Positions 31,299 through 40,008 of a stretch of DNA of 64,000 nucleotides are shown piece by piece. This DNA comes from an uncultured Dysosmobacter sp. (GTDB lineage: Bacteria; Bacillota; Clostridia; Oscillospirales; Oscillospiraceae). The notes under the pieces were generated by a model that had not been told where the DNA came from, ran no database searches, and was given only the letters and a program-made list of their open reading frames with translations. The first letter of the stretch is position 1; each line of letters starts with the position of its first letter. The DNA lies in contig CANQPD010000001.1 in assembly GCA_947625655.1 (NCBI GenBank), positions 1 through 64,000 on the forward strand, given 5' to 3'. The translations under genes and the position numbers were made by a program.

Positions 31299-32696
31299 AT
31301 GCTGGGAACTGTTATCGGAACGCTGAACAACTGGCTTTATACCTATATCCTGGTGATCCTGCTGATCGCGGCGGGACTCTATTTCAGTATTCGCACGAGG
31401 TTTGTCCAATTCCGCCTGTTTGGCGAGGCGTTCCGGGTCCTGCGGGAGAAGTCCCACGGCGATGGGGTCTCCTCTTTCCAGGCGCTGATGATCTCCACTG
31501 CCTCCCGGGTGGGCACCGGCAACATCGCCGGGGTGTCCATCGCCATCTGTCTGGGCGGCACGGGGGCGGTGTTCTGGATGTGGGTGGTGGCGCTGCTGGG
31601 CTCCGCCTCCGCCTTTGTGGAGAGCACCCTGGCCCAGATCTACAAGGTCCGGGACGGACAGGGCGGCAGCCGGGGCGGCCCGGCGTACTATATCGAACAG
31701 GGCCTGGGAAACCGGAAACTGGCGGCGGCCTTCTCTGTTTTCCTGATCCTGACCTATATGGTCGGCTTCAATATGGTGGCGTCCTACAATCTGGTGGACG
31801 CCTTCTCCGGATACGGTTTTTTCTCGGCGAAGGTTCCCTATGTCGTGGGCGGCGTGCTGGCGGCCGTCACGGCGGTGTGCGTCTTTGGCGGCGGAAAGCG
31901 GCTGTCCAAGGTCACGGAGATCCTGGTGCCGGTCATGGGCGGCCTTTATGTGCTGGTGGCGCTGGGGATGATCCTGCTCCACATCCGGCTGCTGCCGGGG
32001 GTGGTGGCGTCCATCTTCCAAAACGCCTTTGACTTCCGGGCCATCTTCGCCGGGTTTACCGGCTCGGCCATGATGTACGGCATCAAGCGGGGCCTGTTTT
32101 CCAACGAGGCCGGCGTGGGCTCCGCCCCCAACGCGGCGGCGGCCGCCTCGGTGTCCCATCCGGTGAAGCAGGGACTGGCCCAGGTGCTGTCCGTGTTTCT
32201 GGACACCATGGTCATCTGCTCCGCCACCGCGTTCCTCTGCCTCTGCTCCGGCGTGGAGCCGGACGCGGCGCTGAAGGGCGTGCCCTATGTCCAGGCGGCG
32301 CTGAGCGGGACCTTTGGCCCCTTCGGCAACTGGTTCATCACCGGGGCCACGCTGCTGTTTGCCTTCACCACCATTTTGGGCAATTACTATTACTGCGAGA
32401 GCAACCTCCAGTACCTGCTGCGGCGGGACGCGAAGCGGGGGGAGCTGACGGCGTTCCGGCTGGCGGCGGCGCTGATCGTGTTCCTGGGGGCGCAGATGGA
32501 CTTTTCCCTGGTGTGGGACACGGCGGATGTGACCATGGGCATGATGGCCCTCATCAACCTGTCGGCCATTTTGCTGCTGGCAAAGCCGGTGCTGCTGGCG
32601 CTGGAGGACTACCTCCGGCAGAAGGCGCTGGACAGGGACCCGGTGTTTCGGGCGGCGGAGATCGGACTGCGGGGCAGGACGGAATTTTGGAACTGA
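31299..32696 (+). CDS. amino acid carrier protein, AGCS (alanine/glycine:sodium symporter) family
   Basis: A 465-aa polytopic protein with about ten membrane segments. Family hallmarks are SSFQALMISTASRVGTGNIAGVSIAI near the N-terminus, GGPAYYIEQGLG, and the C-terminal region GIKRGLFSNEAGVGSAPNAAAAA. Members import small neutral amino acids with sodium. The length is normal. It has its own promoter and ends 216 bp before the hemolysin III gene. Confidence 0.93.
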   Translation: MLGTVIGTLNNWLYTYILVILLIAAGLYFSIRTRFVQFRLFGEAFRVLREKSHGDGVSSFQALMISTASRVGTGNIAGVSIAICLGGTGAVFWMWVVALLGSASAFVESTLAQIYKVRDGQGGSRGGPAYYIEQGLGNRKLAAAFSVFLILTYMVGFNMVASYNLVDAFSGYGFFSAKVPYVVGGVLAAVTAVCVFGGGKRLSKVTEILVPVMGGLYVLVALGMILLHIRLLPGVVASIFQNAFDFRAIFAGFTGSAMMYGIKRGLFSNEAGVGSAPNAAAAASVSHPVKQGLAQVLSVFLDTMVICSATAFLCLCSGVEPDAALKGVPYVQAALSGTFGPFGNWFITGATLLFAFTTILGNYYYCESNLQYLLRRDAKRGELTAFRLAAALIVFLGAQMDFSLVWDTADVTMGMMALINLSAILLLAKPVLLALEDYLRQKALDRDPVFRAAEIGLRGRTEFWN

Positions 32697-32912
32697 GCAG
32701 AAAAATGACCGGCGGCGGGGCGGGAGTGCCCCGCCCATTCTTTTTTGCTGGAGGGAGGAATGAAGAAAAGATTTTGTGGAAAACTACTTGAAATTTTATA
32801 AAACATCGTATAATATAGTTTTAGAAACCATATTATATAATTTGAAGACACAATTGCGCGCCTGCGAAAGACAGCTGCGGCGCGTTTGACGGATGGAAAA
32901 GGAGGACGGACC

Positions 32913-33605
32913 ATGGAAATGGTGTTGACGGCAAGGCAGTACGCCCGGATCAGACGAAAGGTCCGGACCAAAAAGCGGAATGAGCCGCCCCGGCTCACCG
33001 TGGGGGAGGAGGTCTTCAACGCGATCTCCCACGGCTTCGGCGCGGCGCTGGCCATCACGGGGCTGGTGCTGCTGCTTCTGCGGTCGGACACGCCGCTGGA
33101 GATCATGGCCTCCTGCTTTTACGGCATCAGCATGGTGGTGATGATGTCCATGAGCAGCATATACCATGCCATGCCCGCGGGCTCCGGGGTGAAGCGGCTG
33201 TGGCGGCGGTTCGACTACACCTCCATCTATCTCCTGATCGGCGGGACCTTTGCGCCGATCCTGCTGGTGTACTATGGCGGCCGCTTGGAGATCGCCCTGT
33301 TCTGCGTGCAGTGGGGCGTCATCCTGCTGGGGGTGACGCTGCTGCTGGTCTTTGGGCCGGGGCGCTGGCGGCCCCTGCATTTTACGCTGTATTTTTTGAT
33401 CGGCTGGAGCGGGCTGATGTTCCTGCCGGAGATGTACCAAAACAACCGGACGCTGCTGTGGTTCATTCTGGCGGGCGGCGTGGTGTATACGCTGGGGATG
33501 ATCCCCTTTGCGAGGAAGGGGAAGTACAACCACTGCGTATGGCATGTGTTCGTCCTGGCGGCGGCGGTGCTGCATTGGATCGGCATTTACACGCGGATCT
33601 ATTGA
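32913..33605 (+). CDS. hemolysin III (PAQR/YqfA) family membrane protein
   Basis: A 230-aa protein from the ATG at 32913 (AAAAGGAGG upstream). It has seven membrane helices and the family residues EEVFNAISHGFGAAL, SSIYHAMPAGSGVKRLWRRFDYTSIYLLIGGTF and HCVWHVFVLAAAVLHWIGIY, whose His and Asp residues form the metal site of this family. Its role is not settled; some members influence membrane stress. It is a single gene. Confidence 0.9.
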   Translation: MEMVLTARQYARIRRKVRTKKRNEPPRLTVGEEVFNAISHGFGAALAITGLVLLLLRSDTPLEIMASCFYGISMVVMMSMSSIYHAMPAGSGVKRLWRRFDYTSIYLLIGGTFAPILLVYYGGRLEIALFCVQWGVILLGVTLLLVFGPGRWRPLHFTLYFLIGWSGLMFLPEMYQNNRTLLWFILAGGVVYTLGMIPFARKGKYNHCVWHVFVLAAAVLHWIGIYTRIY

Positions 33606-33670
33606 GGAGCGGGCAAAACAGCCAAATGCGGCCGTTTTTCCTGAATGGAGAGAATCTTTTAAGTGTCGGG

Positions 33671-33715
33671 AGCCCCGGCGGATATTGCTTCGGCAGTATC
33701 TGCCGGGGCTTTTTC
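33671..33715 (+). terminator. long terminator hairpin after hemolysin III gene
   Basis: AGCCCCGGC/GCCGGGGCT with an inner 8-bp stem GATATTGC/GCAGTATC and loop TTCG, followed by TTTTT. Confidence 0.85.
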
Positions 33716-33941
33716 TGCCTGCGCGGTTCCGTCCGGCGATGTGCCCCGCCGTTCGCCAGGGCGGCTTTTGGACGCCGGATGCACTTGACATTTTTCTGTA
33801 AGTATAGAATGATAAGTTAGATCCAAAGGGGCGGGGGCTGCTTTTGCCGGCGGTTTTTCAACAGAACGCACAGGTGCGCGCAGAGCGCGTAAAACCGCAA
33901 AAAACAGCTGAAAAACGGCGAAAGGCAAGGAATGCTTGCCT

Positions 33942-33969
33942 AAATGTAAACCGCGTGCGGTTTACATTT
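33942..33969. promoter_or_regulatory. 28-bp palindrome upstream of the HTH gene, possible operator
   Basis: AAATGTAAACCGC and GCGGTTTACATTT (13-bp perfect arms, centre GT) lie 40 bp before the HTH gene. A second small palindrome, AGGCAAG/CTTGCCT (33923-33941), is adjacent. The near-contiguous symmetry suits a dimeric repressor site. The rest of 33606-34009 shows only the terminator above. Confidence 0.5.
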
Positions 33970-34009
33970 GATGGAAGTTTATAGTAAATTTGGACATGGA
34001 GATGAAAGA

Positions 34010-34483
34010 ATGGAACTGTCACAGAAGCTGAAAGAATTGAGAAAGGAACAGGGACTGACACAGTTGGAGCTGGCGAAAAAGCTGTTTGTGTCCAGGCAGG
34101 CCATAACCGGATGGGAAGCGGGAACGTCAAGGCCGTCGACAGAGAGCTTGCAGAGCCTGAGCAAGCTATATCATGTCCCTCTTGAAATCCTTCTGGACGA
34201 CGCGGCGGAGATAGAGCCGGAGCCGGAGAAGATCCCGGCGGCGGAACGGCCGGAAGAAAAGCGGGAGCCGGAGCGGGGGAAGGACAGAACGGGCAGGCGG
34301 TACAAATTGTTTGCGGTGATCGCCGTGCTCCTTGCCTTTCTGCTGGGTATGGCCGCCGCCGCACTGGCGCAGAGGAGCGCGGGCCAAGGCTCGTCAAAAG
34401 TACTGACTTTTGACGAGATGGACAGCAGACGCATGGATATTACTGATGATATAACAGAGGTACCGTTGATTGGATTTGATTGA
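34010..34483 (+). CDS. XRE-family HTH regulator with a membrane anchor
   Basis: A 157-aa protein from the ATG at 34010. An XRE helix-turn-helix (MELSQKLKELRKEQGLTQLE through SRQAITGWEAGTSRPSTESL) is followed by a charged Glu/Pro/Lys linker (about 70-100), one membrane helix (LFAVIAVLLAFLLGMAAAAL) and a short outside tail. It is probably a membrane-tethered transcription factor reading an outside or membrane cue. It heads a set of small exported proteins (34509-36258), 25 bp before the first. Confidence 0.8.
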   Translation: MELSQKLKELRKEQGLTQLELAKKLFVSRQAITGWEAGTSRPSTESLQSLSKLYHVPLEILLDDAAEIEPEPEKIPAAERPEEKREPERGKDRTGRRYKLFAVIAVLLAFLLGMAAAALAQRSAGQGSSKVLTFDEMDSRRMDITDDITEVPLIGFD

Positions 34484-34508
34484 TTTGATCGGAAGGGAGG
34501 TGGAGAAG

Positions 34509-34928
34509 ATGCGCAGGTTTTTGTGTATGGTATTGACCGGGATAGCGATGATCGGATGCCTGTGTACCAACGCCGGAGCGGTTGATGCACCCAACGCGGT
34601 TTTGGGGGAATATGAACTGGCGGAAGCGGCCATTACACGGGCAACAGGCAGTTTTAATACGACCGTAAAGGCGAACAGCGAGGTGATGGTAGATACAAAA
34701 TTTACGCTTGCGGCAGGGGAAACTGTCCGGATCCGGGCAAGCTACTCACCGGAAGATGCCAGCATGGACTTCGGATTGCTGGATTCGGACGGAGTATACC
34801 ACTATGTCAATGTGACAACAGGCAGCATTGACAAGACGATCAAGGTCCCGGAAAGCGGAGATTATTGGCTGGTGATTTCAAACAATTCGAGCAATTCGGT
34901 CGCGGTGACCGGGATCGTGAGATATTGA
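34509..34928 (+). CDS. small exported protein, beta-sandwich type, 139 aa
   Basis: Signal peptide MRRFLCMVLTGIAMIGCLCT, cut near NAGAVDA. The mature part (VKANSEVMVDTKFTLAAGET ... SGDYWLVISNNSSNSVAVTG) looks like a small beta-sandwich similar in wording to PPC-type domains. No enzyme motif is visible. AAGGGAGGTGGAG precedes the ATG. It is probably in one operon with the HTH gene. Confidence 0.65.
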   Translation: MRRFLCMVLTGIAMIGCLCTNAGAVDAPNAVLGEYELAEAAITRATGSFNTTVKANSEVMVDTKFTLAAGETVRIRASYSPEDASMDFGLLDSDGVYHYVNVTTGSIDKTIKVPESGDYWLVISNNSSNSVAVTGIVRY

Positions 34929-35005
34929 AAAATCGAAAATAGGAACAGAGAACTCATAATTTGTGCAAAGCAAAAGAAATTATAAAAGAATGAGAGGAGA
35001 ATGAT

Positions 35006-35515
35006 ATGTGCGGTAGACAGTTTATACATCGTATCAGAGAACGATCAGGCCGGGTATGTTTTTCCTATCAATTCTGGAGAGGGCGAATTAAGGCCATAAG
35101 TGCGGGCAGAGGATTTGTTGTTTTAATATGTCTATTTTCAGTTTGCTGCCTTACTGTGGTATATGCACAAGGCAGTGAACAGGCTAGAGACAGTGCGCAG
35201 AATGATAAACGCGGAGAAGTCATTCTTGCGGAGCAAATCATAATTCCTACTGTAGATGATATTAGAACCAATGGGTATCCTAAAAATGAAAATGGAGAAA
35301 CCTATGGCCCTGATGTATGGGAATCTATGGAACAGCCTGATTTACTTTTAGTGTACAACGATCTTGGGAAAAAAGGATATGTGAGACAAGCTGATTTTGA
35401 TGATGGAGTGATGACACTGGAAGAAGCGATAAATCATAAGCCAAGACAGCGTACCATAAACATGTATTCACATGATGGAGTAACAATTATCGGAACATTT
35501 ACGATAGGAAATTAA
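35006..35515 (+). CDS. exported protein with GYV/DG repeat-type domain, 169 aa
   Basis: A basic N-terminus is followed by one hydrophobic segment (GFVVLICLFSVCCLTVVYA), then a soluble domain with the pattern YPKNENGETYGPDVWES...PDLLLVYNDLGKKGYVRQADF...MYSHDGVTIIGTFTIGN. The same pattern recurs in the next gene, so the two are paralogues. I have seen this kind of domain in small exported Clostridia proteins but cannot give a function. The region is AT-richer than its surroundings. Confidence 0.65.
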   Translation: MCGRQFIHRIRERSGRVCFSYQFWRGRIKAISAGRGFVVLICLFSVCCLTVVYAQGSEQARDSAQNDKRGEVILAEQIIIPTVDDIRTNGYPKNENGETYGPDVWESMEQPDLLLVYNDLGKKGYVRQADFDDGVMTLEEAINHKPRQRTINMYSHDGVTIIGTFTIGN

Positions 35516-35528
35516 AAGGGGGATTTTT

Positions 35529-36258
35529 ATGAAAGCAACTATTAAAAGAATCTTGTCCTTAATCATGGTCTTTGCGATTGCAGTGATAACTTATGTTCCT
35601 GCTTTTGCTATAGATTCGTCTTCATCGGATAAAACAACGAAGACTGTAGGTGGGTATACTTATACCTATTATTCGTATATTCAAAGATGGAGTCCAAAGT
35701 TGTCTGCCAGGGTTCACACAATAGCAAATAAAACCGTTCCAATTGGGTATATCGGAACGCGAGCACGAATGTATAGGGCGGATGGCGGCCTTGAAGGAGC
35801 GGCAGACTGGACATATAATGATGATCCGCTTGTGGGACAGGATACATATATATGTTGAAGTTGATCCTGATGAGTATTACTATTCTAAAGGACAGGTTTG
35901 TTTTTATAATGGAAATGGATATACGACGTATACAACTAATGCTTCTCCGAACATGTCATTAGGGACGAGCAGATATCTCCCCACAGTAACAACGAATGAG
36001 CATGGGGATATATACGGGCCAGAAATCTTTTTAGAGGCGATTGGCATTGAGCCAGATTTGATTTATGCGATTGGTGTAAATGGGGTGGAGGGATATGTAA
36101 AAGCGACAGATCTTGAAGTTCCTGTTGCTGAAACGCCAGCAGAAGCTGTGCAGCAAGTGAGAGTAAACAGAACGATCCCCCTGTATGCAAGCGATGGAAT
36201 TAGTGTAATTGGTAGCTTTGTGATCCAAAACAATGATCCGACAGCCATTGCACAGTAA
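35529..36258 (+). pseudogene. exported paralogue of the preceding gene, frameshifted at an AT repeat
   Basis: The first frame gives a signal peptide (MKATIKRILSLIMVFAIAVI, cut near PAFA) and about 90 residues, stopping at 35858. The other frame continues with VEVDPDEYYYSKGQVCF and a C-terminal domain (EHGDIYGPEIF...PDLIYAIGVNGVEGYVKATDL...LYASDGISVIGSFVIQN) matching the upstream gene. The break falls at ATATATAT (about 35847-35855). One extra AT unit would restore the frame, giving about 243 aa. This may be slip-strand phase variation, a real mutation or a read error. Confidence 0.75.
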
Positions 36259-36439
36259 CACAAGGTAAACTGTTATACGGCTATATTTCTGAATGTCCTG
36301 CCACCCTCCACACAGATGTCCTGGAGCGCCTCGGATTCCGCGCAAAGCAGCGGCTTCTATTGCGATGGCCGAAGCGCCGGCCAATGTCCGCCGCCCACTT
36401 TTTGCAAAATATGGCGTCCTTGTGGGGCGCCGCGCACAA
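36259..36439. other. gene-free segment between exported-protein genes and upp
   Basis: About 180 bp with no convincing gene and no recognised repeat. It contains only the downstream sides of two convergent transcripts. Confidence 0.5.
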
Positions 36440-36471
36440 AAACAGCCGGAAGCATCCGCTTCCGGCTGTTT
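36440..36471 (-). terminator. terminator of upp
   Basis: AAACAGCCGGAAGC/GCTTCCGGCTGTTT with a 4-nt loop, followed on the minus strand by TTG. Confidence 0.8.
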
Positions 36472-36519
36472 CAATGGGAACTGGAGGGGAATGCGCAGGG
36501 GGAGCATGCCCCCTTGACG

Positions 36520-37152
36520 TCACTTCGTGCCGAAGATGCGGTCGCCGGCGTCGCCCAAACCGGGGACGATGTAGCCGTGCTCGTTCAGGTGGTCGTCCAC
36601 CGCGCCGCAGAAGATGTCCACATCGGGATGGGCCTTCTGGATGCAGGCGATGCCCTCGGGGGCCGCCACCAGGACCATCAGCTTGATGTGCTGGCAGCCC
36701 CGCTTTTTCATCTCGGTGATGGCGGCCTCGGCGCTGCCGCCGGTGGCCAGCATGGGGTCCACGATCAGGATGTCCCGCTCGGCCACGTCCTTGGGCATCT
36801 TGCAGAAGTAGACATGGGGCTCCAGGGTCTCCTCGTCCCGGAACATGCCGATGTGGCCCACACGGGCGCTGGGCACCATCCGCAGCACGCCGTCCACCAG
36901 GCCCAGGCCGGCCCGGAGGATGGGCACCACGGCGAACTTCTTGCCCTTCAGGGTGGGGGCGTCCATCTTGCACAGGGGGGTCTCGATCTCCTTGGTGGTC
37001 ATCGGCAGGTCCCGGGTGGCCTCATAGGTGATCAGCATGCCGATCTCGGAGACCAGCTCCCGGAAATCCTTGACGCTGGTGTTCTTGTCCCGCATAATGG
37101 TCAGCTTGTGGGCTACCAGGGGATGGTCCATCACATGTACTTTTCCGCTCAT
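36520..37152 (-). CDS. upp: uracil phosphoribosyltransferase
   Basis: A 210-aa protein starting [20 protein letters not shown]. The PRPP loop is seen in [20 protein letters not shown], uracil-binding wording in [18 protein letters not shown], and the flexible loop in [29 protein letters not shown]. It converts uracil and PRPP to UMP in the pyrimidine salvage pathway. It is full length and has its own terminator. Confidence 0.97.
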   Translation of the reverse strand: MSGKVHVMDHPLVAHKLTIMRDKNTSVKDFRELVSEIGMLITYEATRDLPMTTKEIETPLCKMDAPTLKGKKFAVVPILRAGLGLVDGVLRMVPSARVGHIGMFRDEETLEPHVYFCKMPKDVAERDILIVDPMLATGGSAEAAITEMKKRGCQHIKLMVLVAAPEGIACIQKAHPDVDIFCGAVDDHLNEHGYIVPGLGDAGDRIFGTK

Positions 37153-37188
37153 GATCGTGTTCTCCTTTATCTCAAAAAATAGTTGGCT

Positions 37189-37878
37189 TTATTTCTGGCG
37201 CAGGCGGTCTGCCTGGGCGGGACGGAGATAGACGGGCTCCAGGGCCTGGGGGGATACCAGCCTGCCCGCGGCGGCCAGGGCCTCCGCCTCCAGCGCCACG
37301 GACATGGCGTTCTGCATCACAAGATGGGGCGGGGCCAGGCGGCAGGGGATGCCCGCCGCCGTGAGAGCGTTGAGGCACAGCCGGGCGCCGTCCCCCACCA
37401 CGGTCTTGGGGCGGGGGTCGCCCCGCAGCTCCTCCGCCAGCTCCGCAAGGCCGATGGCCCGGTCCGGCGTCAGGCGGGTGATGGCGCCGTCCCTGGCGTC
37501 AAAGAGGGCGTTGTAGATCTGGTTCCGGCGGGCGTCCATGGCGCAGACGACGAGGCCGCCGGCAAAGGACACGTTCCGGGCCATGGCGGCCAGGGTGGAC
37601 ACGCCCGCGGCGGGCTTGTCCGCCGCGAAGGCCAGCCCCTTGGCGGCGGAGACGCCGATGCGGATGCCGGTGAAGGAGCCGGGGCCCGCCGCCACGGCAA
37701 TGGCATCCATGTCCTGAACGGTCAGGCCGGTGTTTTGCAGGATGTGCTCCACAATGGGCATCAGGGTGCGGCTGTGGGTCAGACCCGTGTCCTGATAGCC
37801 GGAGCAAAGGATTTTACCGTCCTCCGCCACAGCGGCGGAGACGGCCTTGGCCGAGGTTTCCAGTGCTAAGATCTTCAT
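37189..37878 (-). CDS. tsaB: tRNA t6A biosynthesis protein TsaB
   Basis: A 229-aa protein starting MKILALETSAKAVSAAVAED, with the ASKHA-type fold motifs SRTLMPIVEHIL and AIAVAAGPGSFTGIRIGVSAAKGLAFA. TsaB partners TsaD, TsaE and TsaC in making threonylcarbamoyladenosine at position 37 of ANN-reading tRNAs. It overlaps tsaE by 4 bp (ATGA). tcdA, acting after t6A formation, is at 13.3 kb. Confidence 0.95.
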   Translation of the reverse strand: MKILALETSAKAVSAAVAEDGKILCSGYQDTGLTHSRTLMPIVEHILQNTGLTVQDMDAIAVAAGPGSFTGIRIGVSAAKGLAFAADKPAAGVSTLAAMARNVSFAGGLVVCAMDARRNQIYNALFDARDGAITRLTPDRAIGLAELAEELRGDPRPKTVVGDGARLCLNALTAAGIPCRLAPPHLVMQNAMSVALEAEALAAAGRLVSPQALEPVYLRPAQADRLRQK

Positions 37879-38315
37879 GGGAGGTCCACTCCTTCGATGG
37901 TGATGGCCCGCCAGATGTCGGATTCAGGACGGCGGGCGAGGGTGACCCGGACGGTGTCGGGGGGCAGGGCCTCCGCCACCTGTTCACTCCACTCCACGGC
38001 GCAGACGCCGCCCCGGTCCAGATAGTCCTCCCAGCCGATGTCAAAGAGGGCGTCGGCGTCCTCCAGGCGGTACATGTCGAAGTGGAACAGGGGGAGGCGG
38101 CCGCCCTCGTACTCGTTGACGATGGTGAAGGTGGGGCTGGTGACCCGGCCGGTGTAGCCCAGTCCCCGGGCAAGGCCCCGGGTGAAGGCGGTCTTGCCCA
38201 TGCCCAGGCCGCCCCGATAGGCCACCACGGCGCCGGGGGGGAGGGCGGCGGCCAGACGGGCCCCCAGGGCCTCGGTCTCCGCCTCGCTGCGGGAGAGATA
38301 TTCCATAAAAGGCAC
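37875..38315 (-). CDS. tsaE: tRNA t6A biosynthesis ATPase TsaE
   Basis: A 146-aa protein with Walker A GGLGMGKTAFTRG (about 34-46; the common form is GDLGAGKT), switch region RVTSPTFTIVNEYEGGRLPLFHFDMYRL and VCAVEWSEQV. TsaE is the ATPase that resets the TsaBD complex. It may start at 38315 or at the second Met (38306). It overlaps tsaB at its end, so the pair is cotranscribed. Confidence 0.95.
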   Translation of the reverse strand: MPFMEYLSRSEAETEALGARLAAALPPGAVVAYRGGLGMGKTAFTRGLARGLGYTGRVTSPTFTIVNEYEGGRLPLFHFDMYRLEDADALFDIGWEDYLDRGGVCAVEWSEQVAEALPPDTVRVTLARRPESDIWRAITIEGVDLP

Positions 38316-38461
38316 CGCCTTTCCTGCTGCTGAAAAATTGCCGGAAACAGTATATCACAATTTGAACAAACTGTAAAACAAATTTGCGGCGTTTACACCA
38401 CTTTCTCTTTGTGGTATACTGCATCTGTGAAAAATCGCGTGTTTTGAAACGGAGAGATCCC

Positions 38462-39661
38462 ATGGTGAACCGATTGAAAGCCATTCTCGCGGACTTTTTC
38501 CAGCAGGCCGACCTGGTGCTGCTGGGGCTTTGCTGCGCCTCCACGCTGTACGGCATCGCGCTGATCGCCAGCGCCACCCACTATATGAAACCGGTGCGGA
38601 TGATCCGCTATGTGGGCGTGCAGAGCGTGGCCATGCTGCTGGGCCTCTGCGCCTACATCCTCATGTCCATGGTGGATGTGGAGATTTTGGTGAAAAAGTG
38701 GAAGTGGCTGGTGGTGTTCAACATCGTGTTCATCGGCCTGCTGAAGACCCCCCTGGGGGTGGGCGGGGAGAGCACCGGCAACCAGGCGTGGCTGAAATTC
38801 CCGTTCATCCCTTTCCAGATCGGCCCGGCGGAGGTGGTGAAGATCACCTTCACCCTGCTGCTGGCCAGGCAGCTGGCGTGGCTGCGGGAGGAGAAGCGGG
38901 ACCTGCGGTCCTTTTCCTCGGCCTTTATGGCGGCGGGGCACACCCTGGCGCTGATGGGGTGGTATGTGGTCATCTCCAAGGATATGGGCAACGCCCTGAC
39001 CTTTTTCTGCATCTTCCTGTGCATGGCCTTTGCGGCGGGCTTTGCCCTGCGGTGGTTTGCCCTGCTGTTCGCAGGCATCGGCGCGGCGGTGGGGGGTGTG
39101 ATGGTGCTGGACAGCCTGGGCAAAGTGCCGAAATCCTTTTCCTACATGGTGGACCGCTTCAAGGTCCTGTTCGACCACAGCTATGATTCGCTGGGCGTGG
39201 GCTGGCACCAGACCCGGAGCCTGCTGGCCATCGGGTCCGGCGGCGTGTTCGGCCAGGGGTACATGAACGGCACCCAGACCCAAAGCGCGTCCAGCACCTC
39301 CCTGCCCGCCCGGTGGACGGACTTCATCTTCTCCGTCTGCGGGGAGGAGCTGGGCATGGTGGGCTGCATCGCTGTCATACTGCTGCTGGCGGCGGTGATC
39401 CTCCGCGTGCTGCTGGTGGCCAAGCACAGCCAGACGCCCTTTCAGTGCTATGTCTGCGTGGGCGTGGCGGCCATGCTGCTCTATCAGACCGTCATCAACA
39501 TCGGCATGTGCCTGTTCGTGATGCCCACCATCGGCGTCACCCTGCCGTTTTTCAGCTACGGCGGGTCCTCGCTTTTGACGCTGTACGCCGCCATGGGGAT
39601 GGTGTCCGCCATCAAGAAGCGGTCGCCCACCATGCGGCGGTATCGGGGCGTCCTGCGGTGA
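38462..39661 (+). CDS. FtsW/RodA/SpoVE-family peptidoglycan polymerase
   Basis: A 399-aa SEDS protein from the ATG at 38462 (CGGAGAGATC upstream). It has about ten membrane helices. Family residues include the helix region NQAWLKFPFIPFQIGPAEVVKI, VVISKDMGNALTFFC (the conserved Asp of SEDS glycosyltransferases) and the C-terminal LPFFSYGGSSLLTLYAAMGM. It polymerises lipid II with a partner class B PBP. It could be RodA, FtsW or the spore paralogue; no partner gene is nearby. Confidence 0.9.
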   Translation: MVNRLKAILADFFQQADLVLLGLCCASTLYGIALIASATHYMKPVRMIRYVGVQSVAMLLGLCAYILMSMVDVEILVKKWKWLVVFNIVFIGLLKTPLGVGGESTGNQAWLKFPFIPFQIGPAEVVKITFTLLLARQLAWLREEKRDLRSFSSAFMAAGHTLALMGWYVVISKDMGNALTFFCIFLCMAFAAGFALRWFALLFAGIGAAVGGVMVLDSLGKVPKSFSYMVDRFKVLFDHSYDSLGVGWHQTRSLLAIGSGGVFGQGYMNGTQTQSASSTSLPARWTDFIFSVCGEELGMVGCIAVILLLAAVILRVLLVAKHSQTPFQCYVCVGVAAMLLYQTVINIGMCLFVMPTIGVTLPFFSYGGSSLLTLYAAMGMVSAIKKRSPTMRRYRGVLR

Positions 39662-39673
39662 GGCCGCCAAAAG

Positions 39674-39940
39674 CAGCCGGAGTTTTCCGGCTGCTCAGCC
39701 TGTCGAAAAACCTGATTGATTGGAAAGAAGGCGGCAAAAAGCAAGGGGAGTACGGGGGGACGGGAGTCCCTTCGTGTTGGATCGAATGCCTGCAAAAAGC
39801 CTGTTATCACAGGCGTTTGCGCCGCGAAGCGGCAGCTTTTTGGACTGTGAAGCAGTCCGAAAAGTGAGGCATTGTGAAACCCATCAAAAAGTCCTTTGGA
39901 CTTTTTTGATGGGTTGAACAGCCGGAGTTTTCCGGCTGCT
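39674..39940 (+). repeat. terminator-associated repeat element, copy C with duplicated hairpins
   Basis: The 22-bp terminator core CAGCCGGAGTTTTCCGGCTG+CT occurs at 39674-39695 and again at 39919-39940. Between them lies a 223-bp insert beginning CAGCCTGTCGAAAAACC and ending in a hairpin AACCCATCAAAAAAGTCC/GGACTTTTTTGATGGGTT-like (about 39878-39915). It lies between the SEDS gene and the SLH gene. The insert shares its central GTTTGCGCCGCGAAGCGGC region with the other copies. Confidence 0.8.
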
Positions 39941-40008
39941 TTCCGCATAATTTTGACGGCCGGGAAAACAATACTCCTGTACTAATTCCGACAGGAGGAC
40001 TGATCCAC

